From: Scatosoma sp045654025
GTDB taxonomy: Bacteria; Bacillota; Clostridia; Christensenellales; Borkfalkiaceae
Assembly: GCA_045654025.1 (NCBI GenBank)
Contig: JAZOMO010000017.1
Coordinates: 1 to 9,101, forward strand
Direction: 5' to 3'
DNA: 9,101 bases
Part shown: piece by piece, positions 1-6,031 of the stretch
Position numbering within the stretch: position 1 is the first letter of the stretch
Layout: each line of letters opens with the position of its first letter
Position numbers and translations under genes: made by a program
Notes under the pieces: generated by a model
Told to the model about the DNA's origin: nothing
Database searches by the model: none
The model's input: the letters and a program-made list of their open reading frames with translations, nothing else

Positions 1-24
1 CTCGTGTTTCCCCGAAAACGCTTG

Positions 25-53
25 AAAAAAATCTGGCGTTAATTAACGCCAGA
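25..53 (-). terminator. Intrinsic terminator downstream of hpt
   Basis: Positions 32-53 form a perfect 22-nt palindrome (core GGCGTTAATTAACGCC). On the minus strand it is followed immediately by seven T residues (31-25). GC-rich stem ends plus a U tract fit a Rho-independent terminator. It lies about 110 nt past the hpt stop and probably ends the leftward transcript carrying tilS and hpt. The plus-strand side has no matching T run, so it should act mainly on leftward transcription. Confidence 0.85.
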
Positions 54-165
54 CCGAAAAAGGTATTAAATTTCCAAAAACCAATAGATTTATTTGAACT
101 TTTTCTTAAAAAGTGTTGCACTTAGTTTGACAAATCACCTACATGGCTGTGTCACAGCCTTTTAC
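54..165 (-). other. hpt 3' untranslated region with hairpins and a weak promoter-like motif
   Basis: This non-coding stretch lies between the hpt stop and the terminator. A 6-bp hairpin (145-150 with 154-159, loop of 3) sits 6 nt after the stop but has no U tract, so it is not a typical terminator. A 7-bp A/T hairpin lies at about 98-114. Reading leftward, TTGTCA (128-133) is followed after 17 bp by TTTAAG (105-110), a partial match to a sigma-A promoter that could start a ~70-75-nt RNA ending at the terminator. No convincing open reading frame was seen. Confidence 0.3.
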
Positions 166-705
166 TTACTTCTCGTATACGCTACGCTTTAACACGCCGA
201 CGTAGGGAAGATTACGGTACTCCTCTGCATAATCAAGTCCATAGCCGATAACAAACTCGTCCTCGATAACGAACCCCGTGTAATCGGGCTGAATGGGGAC
301 CTCTCTGCGCTGGGGCTTATTAAGCAACGTAATGATATTCAGGCTTGCGGGCTGTCGTTCGTGCAGAATCTTTTTCAGCTTATACAGCGTATTCCCCGAA
401 TCAATAATATCCTCTATCAGCATTACGTCCCTACCTGCGATATCAATACTCAAGTCCTTTTTTATCGTCAATTCACCGGAGGACACCGTGCCGCTTCCGT
501 AGGAAGATACAACCATAAAATCCATTTCCATCGTCGTATTCATTTTGCGCAGAAGGTCAGCAAAGAACATAACACTGCCTTTTAAGATACAGACAGCGAC
601 AGGCTTACGCCCCTCGTAATGGCGGTCAAGCTCCTTTGCCATTTCAGCAATACGTTCTGCAAGTTGCTGCTCAGTAATCATAATTTTCTCTACGTTTTCG
701 TGCAT
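166..705 (-). CDS. hpt: Hypoxanthine(-guanine) phosphoribosyltransferase
   Basis: This cytosolic purine-salvage enzyme transfers the phosphoribosyl group of PRPP to hypoxanthine (and usually guanine), giving IMP or GMP. The 179-residue product has the usual length. Visible motifs are LKGS at residues 41-44, the flexible-loop sequence SSYGSG at 67-72, and the PRPP-binding motif EDIIDSGNTL at 98-107 with the acidic pair E98-D99. The C-terminal stretch GYGLDYAEEYRNLPYVGVL is typical of bacterial Hpt. The ATG at 705 is preceded by AGGAG (713-717), which lies inside the last codons of tilS. Only 2 nt separate the tilS stop from this ATG, so translational coupling is likely. In many Bacillota the order is tilS-hpt-ftsH; here a terminator follows and ftsH is not next. 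Specificity between hypoxanthine and guanine cannot be read from the sequence. Confidence 0.97.
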   Translation of the reverse strand: MHENVEKIMITEQQLAERIAEMAKELDRHYEGRKPVAVCILKGSVMFFADLLRKMNTTMEMDFMVVSSYGSGTVSSGELTIKKDLSIDIAGRDVMLIEDIIDSGNTLYKLKKILHERQPASLNIITLLNKPQRREVPIQPDYTGFVIEDEFVIGYGLDYAEEYRNLPYVGVLKRSVYEK

Positions 706-707
706 AT

Positions 708-2009
708 TTATTCTCCTATAGCAAGATAGAGTATTTTTTTACTTTCGTTCGTCAATTTTACCCGTTCAGAAATTTCCACGCCAAACACGGCAAGGATTTC
801 CTCTCCGTCCGCAAGCAGTGGCAACTCATCCCGAATCGGTTGCGGCACTTTTTTGTCAATCAGGTACTTTTTCAGGCTCTTTCGACCACCGCCGAATTTC
901 AAAAAAGTATCCCCTTCCTCTCGGCATCTAATACGCGCCGTCGGAGGGATTTTCTCTCCGTCTAAGCGTAGCACCCCCGCCCCTTCCAAGGGCGTTTCCG
1001 ACACCGTAATCTCATACCTACCCCAAGCAAATCGTCCGCAGGCAAAGGGAATCGGCTGTGGCTTTTCCTCATGTACCTCTTTACGGAACTGTACGCTTTG
1101 GTAACTACGCACAGCGGTAATCCCCTGCGGCAGGCTCACTCTCGCCCCCGTCTGCAAATCGCAGAGGGATTGCAACGCAAGCAGGTGCTTTTGCGTATAA
1201 TCCTTTTCGATACCGAGCGCCTTCAAGACAGTCAGGCAGGCCCTACGAAAGAGTGGCGGCGGCGCATCTACGCCTACGCTAAACCCTAAGTCGCCTTCAA
1301 AGGCAGGCGCAGTCTTCACCACCCATTCCTTTGCAAGAGTATACAGATATTCATCGTCCTCTTTTGCCCGAACGCCGAACGCAATCAGGTTCTCCTTTGC
1401 GCCAGGCACGGCATCTTCCAAGGCAGGCAACACGTCCAACCGAATACGGTTGCGGGTCGCATCCTTTTCAAAATTTGTACTATCTACACGGTAGGTTAGA
1501 CCGCGATTTGCAATATATTGCAAAATGTCTTGCTTACTCTCATCAAGCAGGGGTCGCAAGTACCTACCGCTCACGGTAGACATGCCCAGCACGCCCCCTA
1601 AAGAAGTGCCTCTACTCAAGCGAAACAAAGCCGTCTCCGCCGCATCGTCCTTGTGGTGAGCCAAAGCGATATATTCCGCCCTGCCGTCCTTTAGAAGCTC
1701 CTCAAAACAGCGGTAGCGAAACTCCCTCGCCGCAACCTCAAGGCTGACCCCCAGCCGCTTTGCTAAGGCAGGACAATCCTCGGAGAAGAGGCGACATTCC
1801 AGCCCGTAACTTTCCGCCAGCTTCTGCACAAAATCCGCATCGGCAAAACTTTCCTGCCCTCGAATTTGGTGCTCACAATGGACGACGGACAGCGACAAGC
1901 CCTTTTCCGCCGCAACGCAAACCAGCCTATCCAGCAGCGCAACGGAATCTGCGCCCCCGGATACGGCAACGGCAATTTTAACGTTGTTCGGCAAGTCCTT
2001 CGTCCACAT
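708..2009 (-). CDS. tilS: tRNA(Ile)-lysidine synthase
   Basis: TilS uses ATP and lysine to convert C34 of the CAU anticodon of a minor tRNA-Ile to lysidine, so that it reads AUA and is charged with isoleucine; it is normally essential. The 433-residue protein begins with the PP-loop ATPase motif SGGADS (residues 17-22). Further N-terminal signatures are VVHCEHQIRG (42-51, where many homologues have HVNHGLRG), EVAAREFRY (91-99) and AHHKDDAAET (117-126). The C-terminal third fits the TilS substrate-binding extension. The ATG at 2009 has a modest AAGGGG-like ribosome binding site and follows the hydrogenase stop by 50 nt with no terminator between, so read-through from the hydrogenase is plausible. 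Its end overlaps the hpt ribosome binding site. Assignment is secure from the motifs and from the tilS-hpt order. Confidence 0.96.
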   Translation of the reverse strand: MWTKDLPNNVKIAVAVSGGADSVALLDRLVCVAAEKGLSLSVVHCEHQIRGQESFADADFVQKLAESYGLECRLFSEDCPALAKRLGVSLEVAAREFRYRCFEELLKDGRAEYIALAHHKDDAAETALFRLSRGTSLGGVLGMSTVSGRYLRPLLDESKQDILQYIANRGLTYRVDSTNFEKDATRNRIRLDVLPALEDAVPGAKENLIAFGVRAKEDDEYLYTLAKEWVVKTAPAFEGDLGFSVGVDAPPPLFRRACLTVLKALGIEKDYTQKHLLALQSLCDLQTGARVSLPQGITAVRSYQSVQFRKEVHEEKPQPIPFACGRFAWGRYEITVSETPLEGAGVLRLDGEKIPPTARIRCREEGDTFLKFGGGRKSLKKYLIDKKVPQPIRDELPLLADGEEILAVFGVEISERVKLTNESKKILYLAIGE

Positions 2010-2059
2010 AGTCCGCCCCTTTTTAGTCAGCCAGCTTTACGGCAAATCCTAAACCGCCA

Positions 2060-3580
2060 TTACGGCAAGTCTATTTCGTATAAATCCTTCGGCGGCAGAG
2101 CCTTCGACGACCCTTCCACCAGCTTTTTCACCGCCTGAGCGGCCTTTTCCACGGACACGTTCGTGCCTGCGCCTGCGATACAGCCACCAGGACAGCCCAT
2201 GCCCTCGATGAGGCAGCCGTTTTTCTTGCCAGCCTTGGCAAGCAACAGCACTTTTTTACACTCTGCCAAGCCCTCTGCGTGTTCGATTTTCACCTCTACG
2301 CCGGGGTAGTATTCCTGTACGCATTTTTCAATTGCCGCCGCAACGCCGCCAGCCACCGCATAGCCGCGCCCTGCGCCCGTCGCCTCGTGAATGTTGCGCT
2401 CGCCCTGATATTTGCTAAAGTCTACTTCCTTTGCGGCAAAGATAGCGGCAAGCTCCTCAAAGGTAATGACGAAATCCACGTCGCTGCGCACCGTTCTTCT
2501 GGACGCCTCCAGCTTTTTCGCCGCGCAAGGCCCGATGAACACCACGCGCGCCTGAGGGGATTTCTGCTTGATACGACGCGCCGTCGCCACCATCGGGGTC
2601 AGCGCCTGCGATACTTGTCCTATCATCTGCGGGAACTGCTTCTTCGCAAGCATCGCCCACGCAGGACAGCAGGAAGTCAAAAGGAAAGGCAACTTTCCAG
2701 ACACCACTTCTTCCACGTAAGCGTGCGCTTCGGTCGCCGCGCCAAGGTCAGCGCCACTTGCAACCTCGTGCACCTCTTTAAAGCCGATATCGAGCAGCGC
2801 ACCCTTAATGATGGCAGGGGTAATCCCCTCGCCAAATTGTCCGGCTACGGACGGCGCAAGCTCTGCCACGACGTAATCCCCTTTACGGATCGCGCGCACC
2901 AGCTGGAAAATCTGCGATTTATCGGCAATCGCCGCAAACGGGCAAGCGACCATACACTGTCCACAGCCCACGCACTTGTCGTTGTCAATCTTCGCCCGAC
3001 CGAGCGCATCAGTCGTAATCGCTTTAATCCCGCACGCCGCAGAACAAGGACGCACCTTATGGGCAATCGCATCGTAGGGGCAAGCCTGCTTGCACTTCCC
3101 ACAATGGATACATTTTTCTTGGTCGATGACCGTCTGTCCGTCCACGACGGAGATGGCGTCCTTAGGACAAGCGGCAACGCAAGCCTTCGCCACGCACCCA
3201 CGGCATTGATTCGACACTTCGTACACGTTGTCGGGGCATTTATCGCACGCCGAAGGGAGCACCTGCATCAGAGGGGGTTCGTAATATTTATCAGAGATGT
3301 TAGAAAGCTCCATTCCTGCCGTGATATGCACGGGCTTATCGGACGGAGTCAAAGACATACCCATCGCCATACGCACTCTGTCGCCGGCAATCGCGCGTTC
3401 TCTATACACGCTGTCGCTAAAGCGAGGTACGTCCGTCGGCGTAATTTTAAAGGGAATAGCCTCAATGCCGTCGTTGACCTTTTCAGGTTCGGCCTCAAAA
3501 GCAACCTTTGCCACTTCCTTAAATATTTCGTGTCTTAATTTTCTTACCGAGGTATCGAGCCCTCTCATTTTCGATTCCAT
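2060..3580 (-). CDS. Monomeric [FeFe]-hydrogenase with N-terminal ferredoxin-type clusters (group B-like)
   Basis: Predicted cytosolic iron-only hydrogenase catalysing 2H+ + 2e- = H2, probably exchanging electrons with ferredoxin. The 506-residue protein has an N-terminal region of about 110 residues, a cysteine group at C112, C115, C126, C129, C134 and C138, then CxxCxxCxxxCP ferredoxin motifs at 157-168 and 203-214, with extra cysteines at 179 and 183. The H-cluster domain carries L1 TSCCPAW (302-308), L2 FIGPCAAKK (348-356) and L3 EGMGCPGGCIAGAG (459-472), giving the ligand cysteines C304, C352, C463 and C467. The L2 and L3 forms (GPCAAKK, GAG rather than MPC..K and GGG) and the N-terminal layout resemble group B monomeric hydrogenases; that subgroup call is from memory of the family. 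The ATG at 3580 has GGAGG at 3590-3594. The maturases HydE, HydF and HydG are not in the window. The gene is downstream of rex across an unusual structured spacer. Confidence 0.95.
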   Translation of the reverse strand: MESKMRGLDTSVRKLRHEIFKEVAKVAFEAEPEKVNDGIEAIPFKITPTDVPRFSDSVYRERAIAGDRVRMAMGMSLTPSDKPVHITAGMELSNISDKYYEPPLMQVLPSACDKCPDNVYEVSNQCRGCVAKACVAACPKDAISVVDGQTVIDQEKCIHCGKCKQACPYDAIAHKVRPCSAACGIKAITTDALGRAKIDNDKCVGCGQCMVACPFAAIADKSQIFQLVRAIRKGDYVVAELAPSVAGQFGEGITPAIIKGALLDIGFKEVHEVASGADLGAATEAHAYVEEVVSGKLPFLLTSCCPAWAMLAKKQFPQMIGQVSQALTPMVATARRIKQKSPQARVVFIGPCAAKKLEASRRTVRSDVDFVITFEELAAIFAAKEVDFSKYQGERNIHEATGAGRGYAVAGGVAAAIEKCVQEYYPGVEVKIEHAEGLAECKKVLLLAKAGKKNGCLIEGMGCPGGCIAGAGTNVSVEKAAQAVKKLVEGSSKALPPKDLYEIDLP

Positions 3581-3589
3581 GTTCCTATT

Positions 3590-3594
3590 CCTCC
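3590..3594 (-). promoter_or_regulatory. Hydrogenase ribosome binding site
   Basis: GGAGG on the minus strand, 9 nt from the ATG at 3580, supports this start over the internal Met at residue 5. It lies only 5 nt beyond a possible hairpin at 3600-3622, so access to it could depend on RNA folding. Confidence 0.7.
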
Positions 3595-3605
3595 GTACGT
3601 TTGAA

Positions 3606-3636
3606 GCGGTAGCCGTTTCAAATCAATTTGAAGCAG
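3606..3636. repeat. Left arm of the ~30-bp inverted repeat (hydrogenase leader)
   Basis: Positions 3610-3632 match, in inverted orientation, positions 3865-3887 perfectly over 23 bp. The match extends outward by 4 more bases (gcgg) across a 1-nt indel and inward by 3 of 4 bases. Inside the arm is a 16-bp palindrome, TTCAAATCAATTTGAA (3617-3632). The arm ends about 11 nt upstream of the hydrogenase ribosome binding site. Confidence 0.9.
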
Positions 3637-3638
3637 CC

Positions 3639-3725
3639 TTAAAATGTTATTTTTCGCGTATTAGGGCGTTTGCGCCCTTGCAGTATGTCGATACGGCGGC
3701 GGTCGCCACCGCCCAAATCCATCAT
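3639..3725 (-). CDS. Possible 28-codon leader peptide in the hydrogenase 5' region
   Basis: An ATGATG start (3725) preceded by AGGGA a few bases upstream opens a 28-codon frame rich in Arg and Gly (begins MMDLGGGDRRRID) and ending in TAA at 3639-3641. The stop lies inside the ATTTTAAGG arm (3637-3645) of a long-range pairing, and the ribosome binding site lies beside the partner arm, so translation could in principle affect folding. I recognise no family. A frame this short can arise by chance, and part of it merely reads through G/C hairpins, so this is a tentative entry. Confidence 0.2.
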   Translation of the reverse strand: MMDLGGGDRRRIDILQGRKRPNTRKITF

Positions 3726-3860
3726 AAAATCCCTATTTTAAGGTGCTACGCAGTTTTCACGAGCGTAAAAGACCTTAAATGAAAGGATTTTTGTGAAGGA
3801 ATACCGTCCGTATTGCAAGCGGAAATCCTGAACAGTTTAGGGATTTTTCGCCGTCAAAAC

Positions 3861-3892
3861 CTGGTTCAAATTGATTTGAAACGGCTAGCCGC
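3861..3892. repeat. Right arm of the ~30-bp inverted repeat (3' end of rex)
   Basis: This is the inverted partner of the arm at 3606-3636, with perfect identity over 3865-3887. It encodes the last eight residues of Rex (AASRFKSI) and its TGA stop (3866-3868), and contains the perfect palindrome CGGCTAGCCG (3882-3891) beside TTCAAATTGATTTGAA (3865-3880). Confidence 0.9.
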
Positions 3893-4501
3893 CATAATCG
3901 AGAGCGAAGCCGCTAAATCCTCTGTTTTCAATATCACGTCTTTGGGAGCAACCAAAGACGCAGGGGCAAAGTTCCACACCGCTTTCACGCCAGCCGCCAC
4001 CATTTCGTCCAAGACCTCTTGCGCCGCCGCTTTGGGCACGGCAATAATCCCGACGCGAATTTTATGCTCCTCTACGAACTGCCGAAAATCATCCATCGGC
4101 AGAATCGGCTTCCCTGCCACCGTATCCCCCACCAAAGCAGGATTTTTATCAAAGGCGGCAACGATATTCATTCCGTTGTTCTTAAACCCTTCGTAGCCTA
4201 AAAACGCTTTTCCAAGCCCCCCTGCGCCGACGATAACGACGTCGGAGAGGTTGTCATAGCCCAAGAACTTTTCAATATCGGCAATCAAGGTCGCCACGCC
4301 AAAGCCCTTTCTCGGCACACCTGCGTTCGAGGAAACGACGGAAAGATCCTTTCGTACCAAGACGGAAGAAACGGAAATGCTCTGCGCGATGACGGACGAA
4401 GAGATGAACTTTTGCCCGCCAGCGCTCGCTTCCTGCAAAAAGCGCAGGTACAGCGGCAGTCTGCCGATCGTTGCCTTGGAAATTTCCTTACCCGACTTCA
4501 C
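3866..4501 (-). CDS. rex: Redox-sensing transcriptional repressor Rex
   Basis: Rex is a homodimeric cytosolic repressor that binds DNA when NAD+ is abundant and releases it when NADH rises, de-repressing fermentation and NADH-reoxidising genes. The 211-residue protein has an N-terminal winged helix (about residues 1-80) starting with KATIGRLPLYLRFL and containing VRKDLS (49-54). A C-terminal Rossmann domain follows, with GAGGLGKA at 92-99 (many homologues have GxGNLGxA). The start is GTG at 4501, with AAGGAGG at 4509-4515, 7 nt upstream. A good promoter lies upstream and the ABC operon terminator separates it from the preceding genes. The next gene is an [FeFe]-hydrogenase, a plausible target. 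The last eight codons fall within an inverted repeat arm whose copy precedes the hydrogenase. I saw no full Rex operator (TTGTTAAN4TTAACAA type) in either upstream region. Confidence 0.95.
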   Translation of the reverse strand: MKSGKEISKATIGRLPLYLRFLQEASAGGQKFISSSVIAQSISVSSVLVRKDLSVVSSNAGVPRKGFGVATLIADIEKFLGYDNLSDVVIVGAGGLGKAFLGYEGFKNNGMNIVAAFDKNPALVGDTVAGKPILPMDDFRQFVEEHKIRVGIIAVPKAAAQEVLDEMVAAGVKAVWNFAPASLVAPKDVILKTEDLAASLSIMAASRFKSI

Positions 4502-4508
4502 CGTTTCG

Positions 4509-4515
4509 CCTCCTT
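4509..4515 (-). promoter_or_regulatory. Ribosome binding site fixing the rex GTG start
   Basis: AAGGAGG on the minus strand, 7 nt before the GTG at 4501, is a full match to the anti-Shine-Dalgarno complement and supports the non-ATG start. Confidence 0.85.
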
Positions 4516-4547
4516 GTCGATATTTTTTTATCGAAATGATTACATTA

Positions 4548-4576
4548 AGTATAACAACTTACGACAAAAATAGCAA
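4548..4576 (-). promoter_or_regulatory. Sigma-A-type promoter of rex
   Basis: Reading leftward, TTGCTA (4571-4576) and TATACT (4548-4553) are separated by exactly 17 bp, a good match to TTGACA-N17-TATAAT. The -10 lies 46 nt upstream of the GTG start. The surroundings are A/T-rich. No convincing Rex operator overlaps it, so autoregulation is not evident. Confidence 0.7.
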
Positions 4577-4605
4577 GAAAAATAGAACGGATTTTTCAAA
4601 TCCGT
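4577..4605 (-). terminator. Terminator of the ABC transporter operon, containing the ATPase stop codon
   Basis: ACGGATTT (4587-4594) pairs with AAATCCGT (4598-4605) around a 3-nt loop, an 8-bp perfect stem, followed on the minus strand by an interrupted T-rich tract (TCTATTTTTC). The TGA stop of the ATPase gene (4596-4598) lies at the loop, so the last codons form one side of the stem. It separates the ABC operon from the rex promoter just downstream. Confidence 0.7.
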
Positions 4606-5282
4606 CCCATATCTTTCGTATTTTTCATCACTTCAAGTAACTGTTTTCGTTCTTCTGAGTATTTTCCGTACTCTCTCAGCCCGTTTGCCTTAGGCAAACG
4701 CATCGAAAAGACGATTTTTCCCTCATCCAAAACCGCCACCGTATCGGCAATCGAAATCGCCTCGTCCAGGTCGTGGGTGACGAACACCGCCGCCACACCG
4801 CGTTCTTTCAACATCTGATAAGTCAGCCCCATCATCTGCGCCTTGGACACAGTGTCAAGAGCGGAAAACGGCTCGTCTAACAGCACCAGCTCCGCATCGA
4901 CACAGAACGCGCGAAGCAGCGCCGCCCTGCGTTTTTCGCCCCCTGAAAGTCTGCCTGCCTTTCTGCCAGAAAGCGCCGTCAGCCCAGCCGACTCCAACAG
5001 CTCGTCAATCCGTCCTTCATCGCCCCCTGCATACAGCAGATTTTCCCGCAAAGTTAAGTACGGCAACAGCCGACTTTCCTGAAAGACGTAGCCCACTTTT
5101 TTCGGCGTAGGCGCAATCTCTCCCTCATAGGGAAGCAGCCCTGCCAAAATATTCAAAAGGGTGGTTTTCCCTGCGCCGCTTCTACCTAAAACGCAGGTAA
5201 TTTCACCGTCCAAAAGCTCCATCGACAGCCCGTCCAAAACGACCTTTTCGCCGTATGTTTTTCGTATCCTCGTCAAACGCAT
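4596..5282 (-). CDS. ABC transporter ATP-binding protein (SsuB/TauB/NrtD-type)
   Basis: Cytosolic ATPase that powers the importer formed with the two preceding genes. The 228-residue protein carries every ABC motif: Walker A GRSGAGKT (33-40), Q-loop Q68 in VFQES, signature LSGGEKRR (112-119, with E in place of the usual Q), Walker B LVLLDE (132-137) followed by PFSALD, and the H-loop histidine H170 in VTHD. The chosen ATG at 5282 follows GGGAGG by 8 nt; an in-frame upstream Met at 5312 would lie deeper inside the permease gene with no better site. The start overlaps the permease stop by 10 nt, indicating coupled translation. The TGA stop sits in the loop of the operon terminator. Sequence alone does not identify the transported substrate; family relatives move sulfonates, taurine, nitrate or pyrimidine precursors. 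Confidence 0.93.
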   Translation of the reverse strand: MRLTRIRKTYGEKVVLDGLSMELLDGEITCVLGRSGAGKTTLLNILAGLLPYEGEIAPTPKKVGYVFQESRLLPYLTLRENLLYAGGDEGRIDELLESAGLTALSGRKAGRLSGGEKRRAALLRAFCVDAELVLLDEPFSALDTVSKAQMMGLTYQMLKERGVAAVFVTHDLDEAISIADTVAVLDEGKIVFSMRLPKANGLREYGKYSEERKQLLEVMKNTKDMGRI

Positions 5283-6031
5283 CGTTTCGCCTCCCAAGCC
5301 TTCGTAAGCCACACGCCCAGCACCTCAATCAGTACGCCAAGCAGGCACACGATGACGGTGAGCGCCGTCATTTCAGCTATTTTATAGCTGAGATTCGCGG
5401 TCTGCATCCAGCCACCGATACTGCGGTAAGTAAACGCCAACACCTCCGCGGACACAATCAGCTTTAAGGAAAAGGACAGCGCCGCTACCCCTTCCTTGCA
5501 AAGGACGGGCAACGCCGTAGGCAGGTACAATTTTTTGACCTGCACCGCGGTCGGCACACGGTAGACCCTGCTCATTTCCAACAGGTCCTTGTCCACGCCG
5601 CTGAGGGCGCTATACGCCGCCGTATACAGCAAGGGAAAGAGGGTCAACCCGCCGATGATTACGGGCGCAAAGCTAGGGGAAATCCCCACCAAAATTAACA
5701 GCAAAATCGCCATCGTCGGCAACGCGCGCAAAACGGCGATAATTCCACGCAGAAATTTCTCAAACGAGGGGTACAGGTACGCAACCACGGCGAGTCCTAC
5801 CCCAAAAACGAACGCCGTCACAAACGCCAACGCCGCCCTGCCGAGGGTGGAAAACAACGCCGCATAAAAGCCGCCTTGCCCCAGCAAGCCAACCGCCGCC
5901 GTTGCGGTCGCCCAAGGCGAGGGAAGGGCGTACTCGTTTTGTACGATTAGGCAGGCAATCACCCACGCCGCCACCACCGTCAGCAGTCCGCAAACGGAAA
6001 GAAAGATTGTATTTTTAAAAACCTTTTTCAT
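5273..6031 (-). CDS. ABC transporter permease (SsuC/TauC-type)
   Basis: Integral membrane subunit of the importer, predicted to form the translocation path as a homodimer. The 252-residue protein has about six hydrophobic segments (roughly 9-30, 60-87, 97-117, 122-143, 178-200 and 217-243). An EAA-type loop that would contact the ATPase lies near 148-172 (LLEMSRVYR...YLPTALP), with R158 where the consensus usually has Gly. The ATG at 6031 overlaps the TGA of the binding-protein gene as ATGA, a classic coupling arrangement, with only a weak GGGTGA-like ribosome binding site. Its own end overlaps the ATPase start by 10 nt. Family-level assignment is secure; the substrate is unknown. Confidence 0.92.
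   Translation of the reverse strand: MKKVFKNTIFLSVCGLLTVVAAWVIACLIVQNEYALPSPWATATAAVGLLGQGGFYAALFSTLGRAALAFVTAFVFGVGLAVVAYLYPSFEKFLRGIIAVLRALPTMAILLLILVGISPSFAPVIIGGLTLFPLLYTAAYSALSGVDKDLLEMSRVYRVPTAVQVKKLYLPTALPVLCKEGVAALSFSLKLIVSAEVLAFTYRSIGGWMQTANLSYKIAEMTALTVIVCLLGVLIEVLGVWLTKAWEAKRCV

Larger units (their letters stand above)
3606..3892 (-). other. Structured inverted-repeat-bounded element between rex and the hydrogenase gene
   Basis: This ~287-bp stretch overlaps the last 27 bases of rex and fills nearly all of the gap to the hydrogenase. Its ends are a ~30-bp inverted repeat. In between lie: AGGGCG-TTTG-CGCCCT (3663-3678); a 6-bp G/C hairpin (3698-3703 with 3708-3713); a two-part hairpin (3737-3744 with 3772-3779, enclosing 3747-3751 with 3763-3767); a long-range pairing (3637-3645 with 3735-3743); and a weaker AAATCC/GGATTT stem near 3822-3845. 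The long-range pairing and the two-part hairpin use the same bases and exclude each other. No flanking target-site duplication was found, no transposase is present, and no strong promoter was seen (TATGAT at 3721-3726 has only a poor -35). Candidate explanations are a structured RNA leader, a small non-autonomous mobile element, or an invertible segment. Function unknown. Confidence 0.6.

Noticed and set aside
145..159. Terminator directly after hpt
   Set aside because: The 6-bp hairpin has no downstream T run on the minus strand; the strong terminator is at 25-53.
2279..3538. A 419-codon open frame on the plus strand
   Set aside because: It lies wholly antisense to the well-supported hydrogenase gene, has no family resemblance, and its His/Arg-rich composition is what antisense of this gene would give.
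3754..3800. Rex operator upstream of the hydrogenase
   Set aside because: Only an isolated TTGTGAA (3791-3797) and an imperfect TTTTCAC...GTAAAA (3754-3770) are present; neither forms the expected inverted pair with 4-nt spacing.
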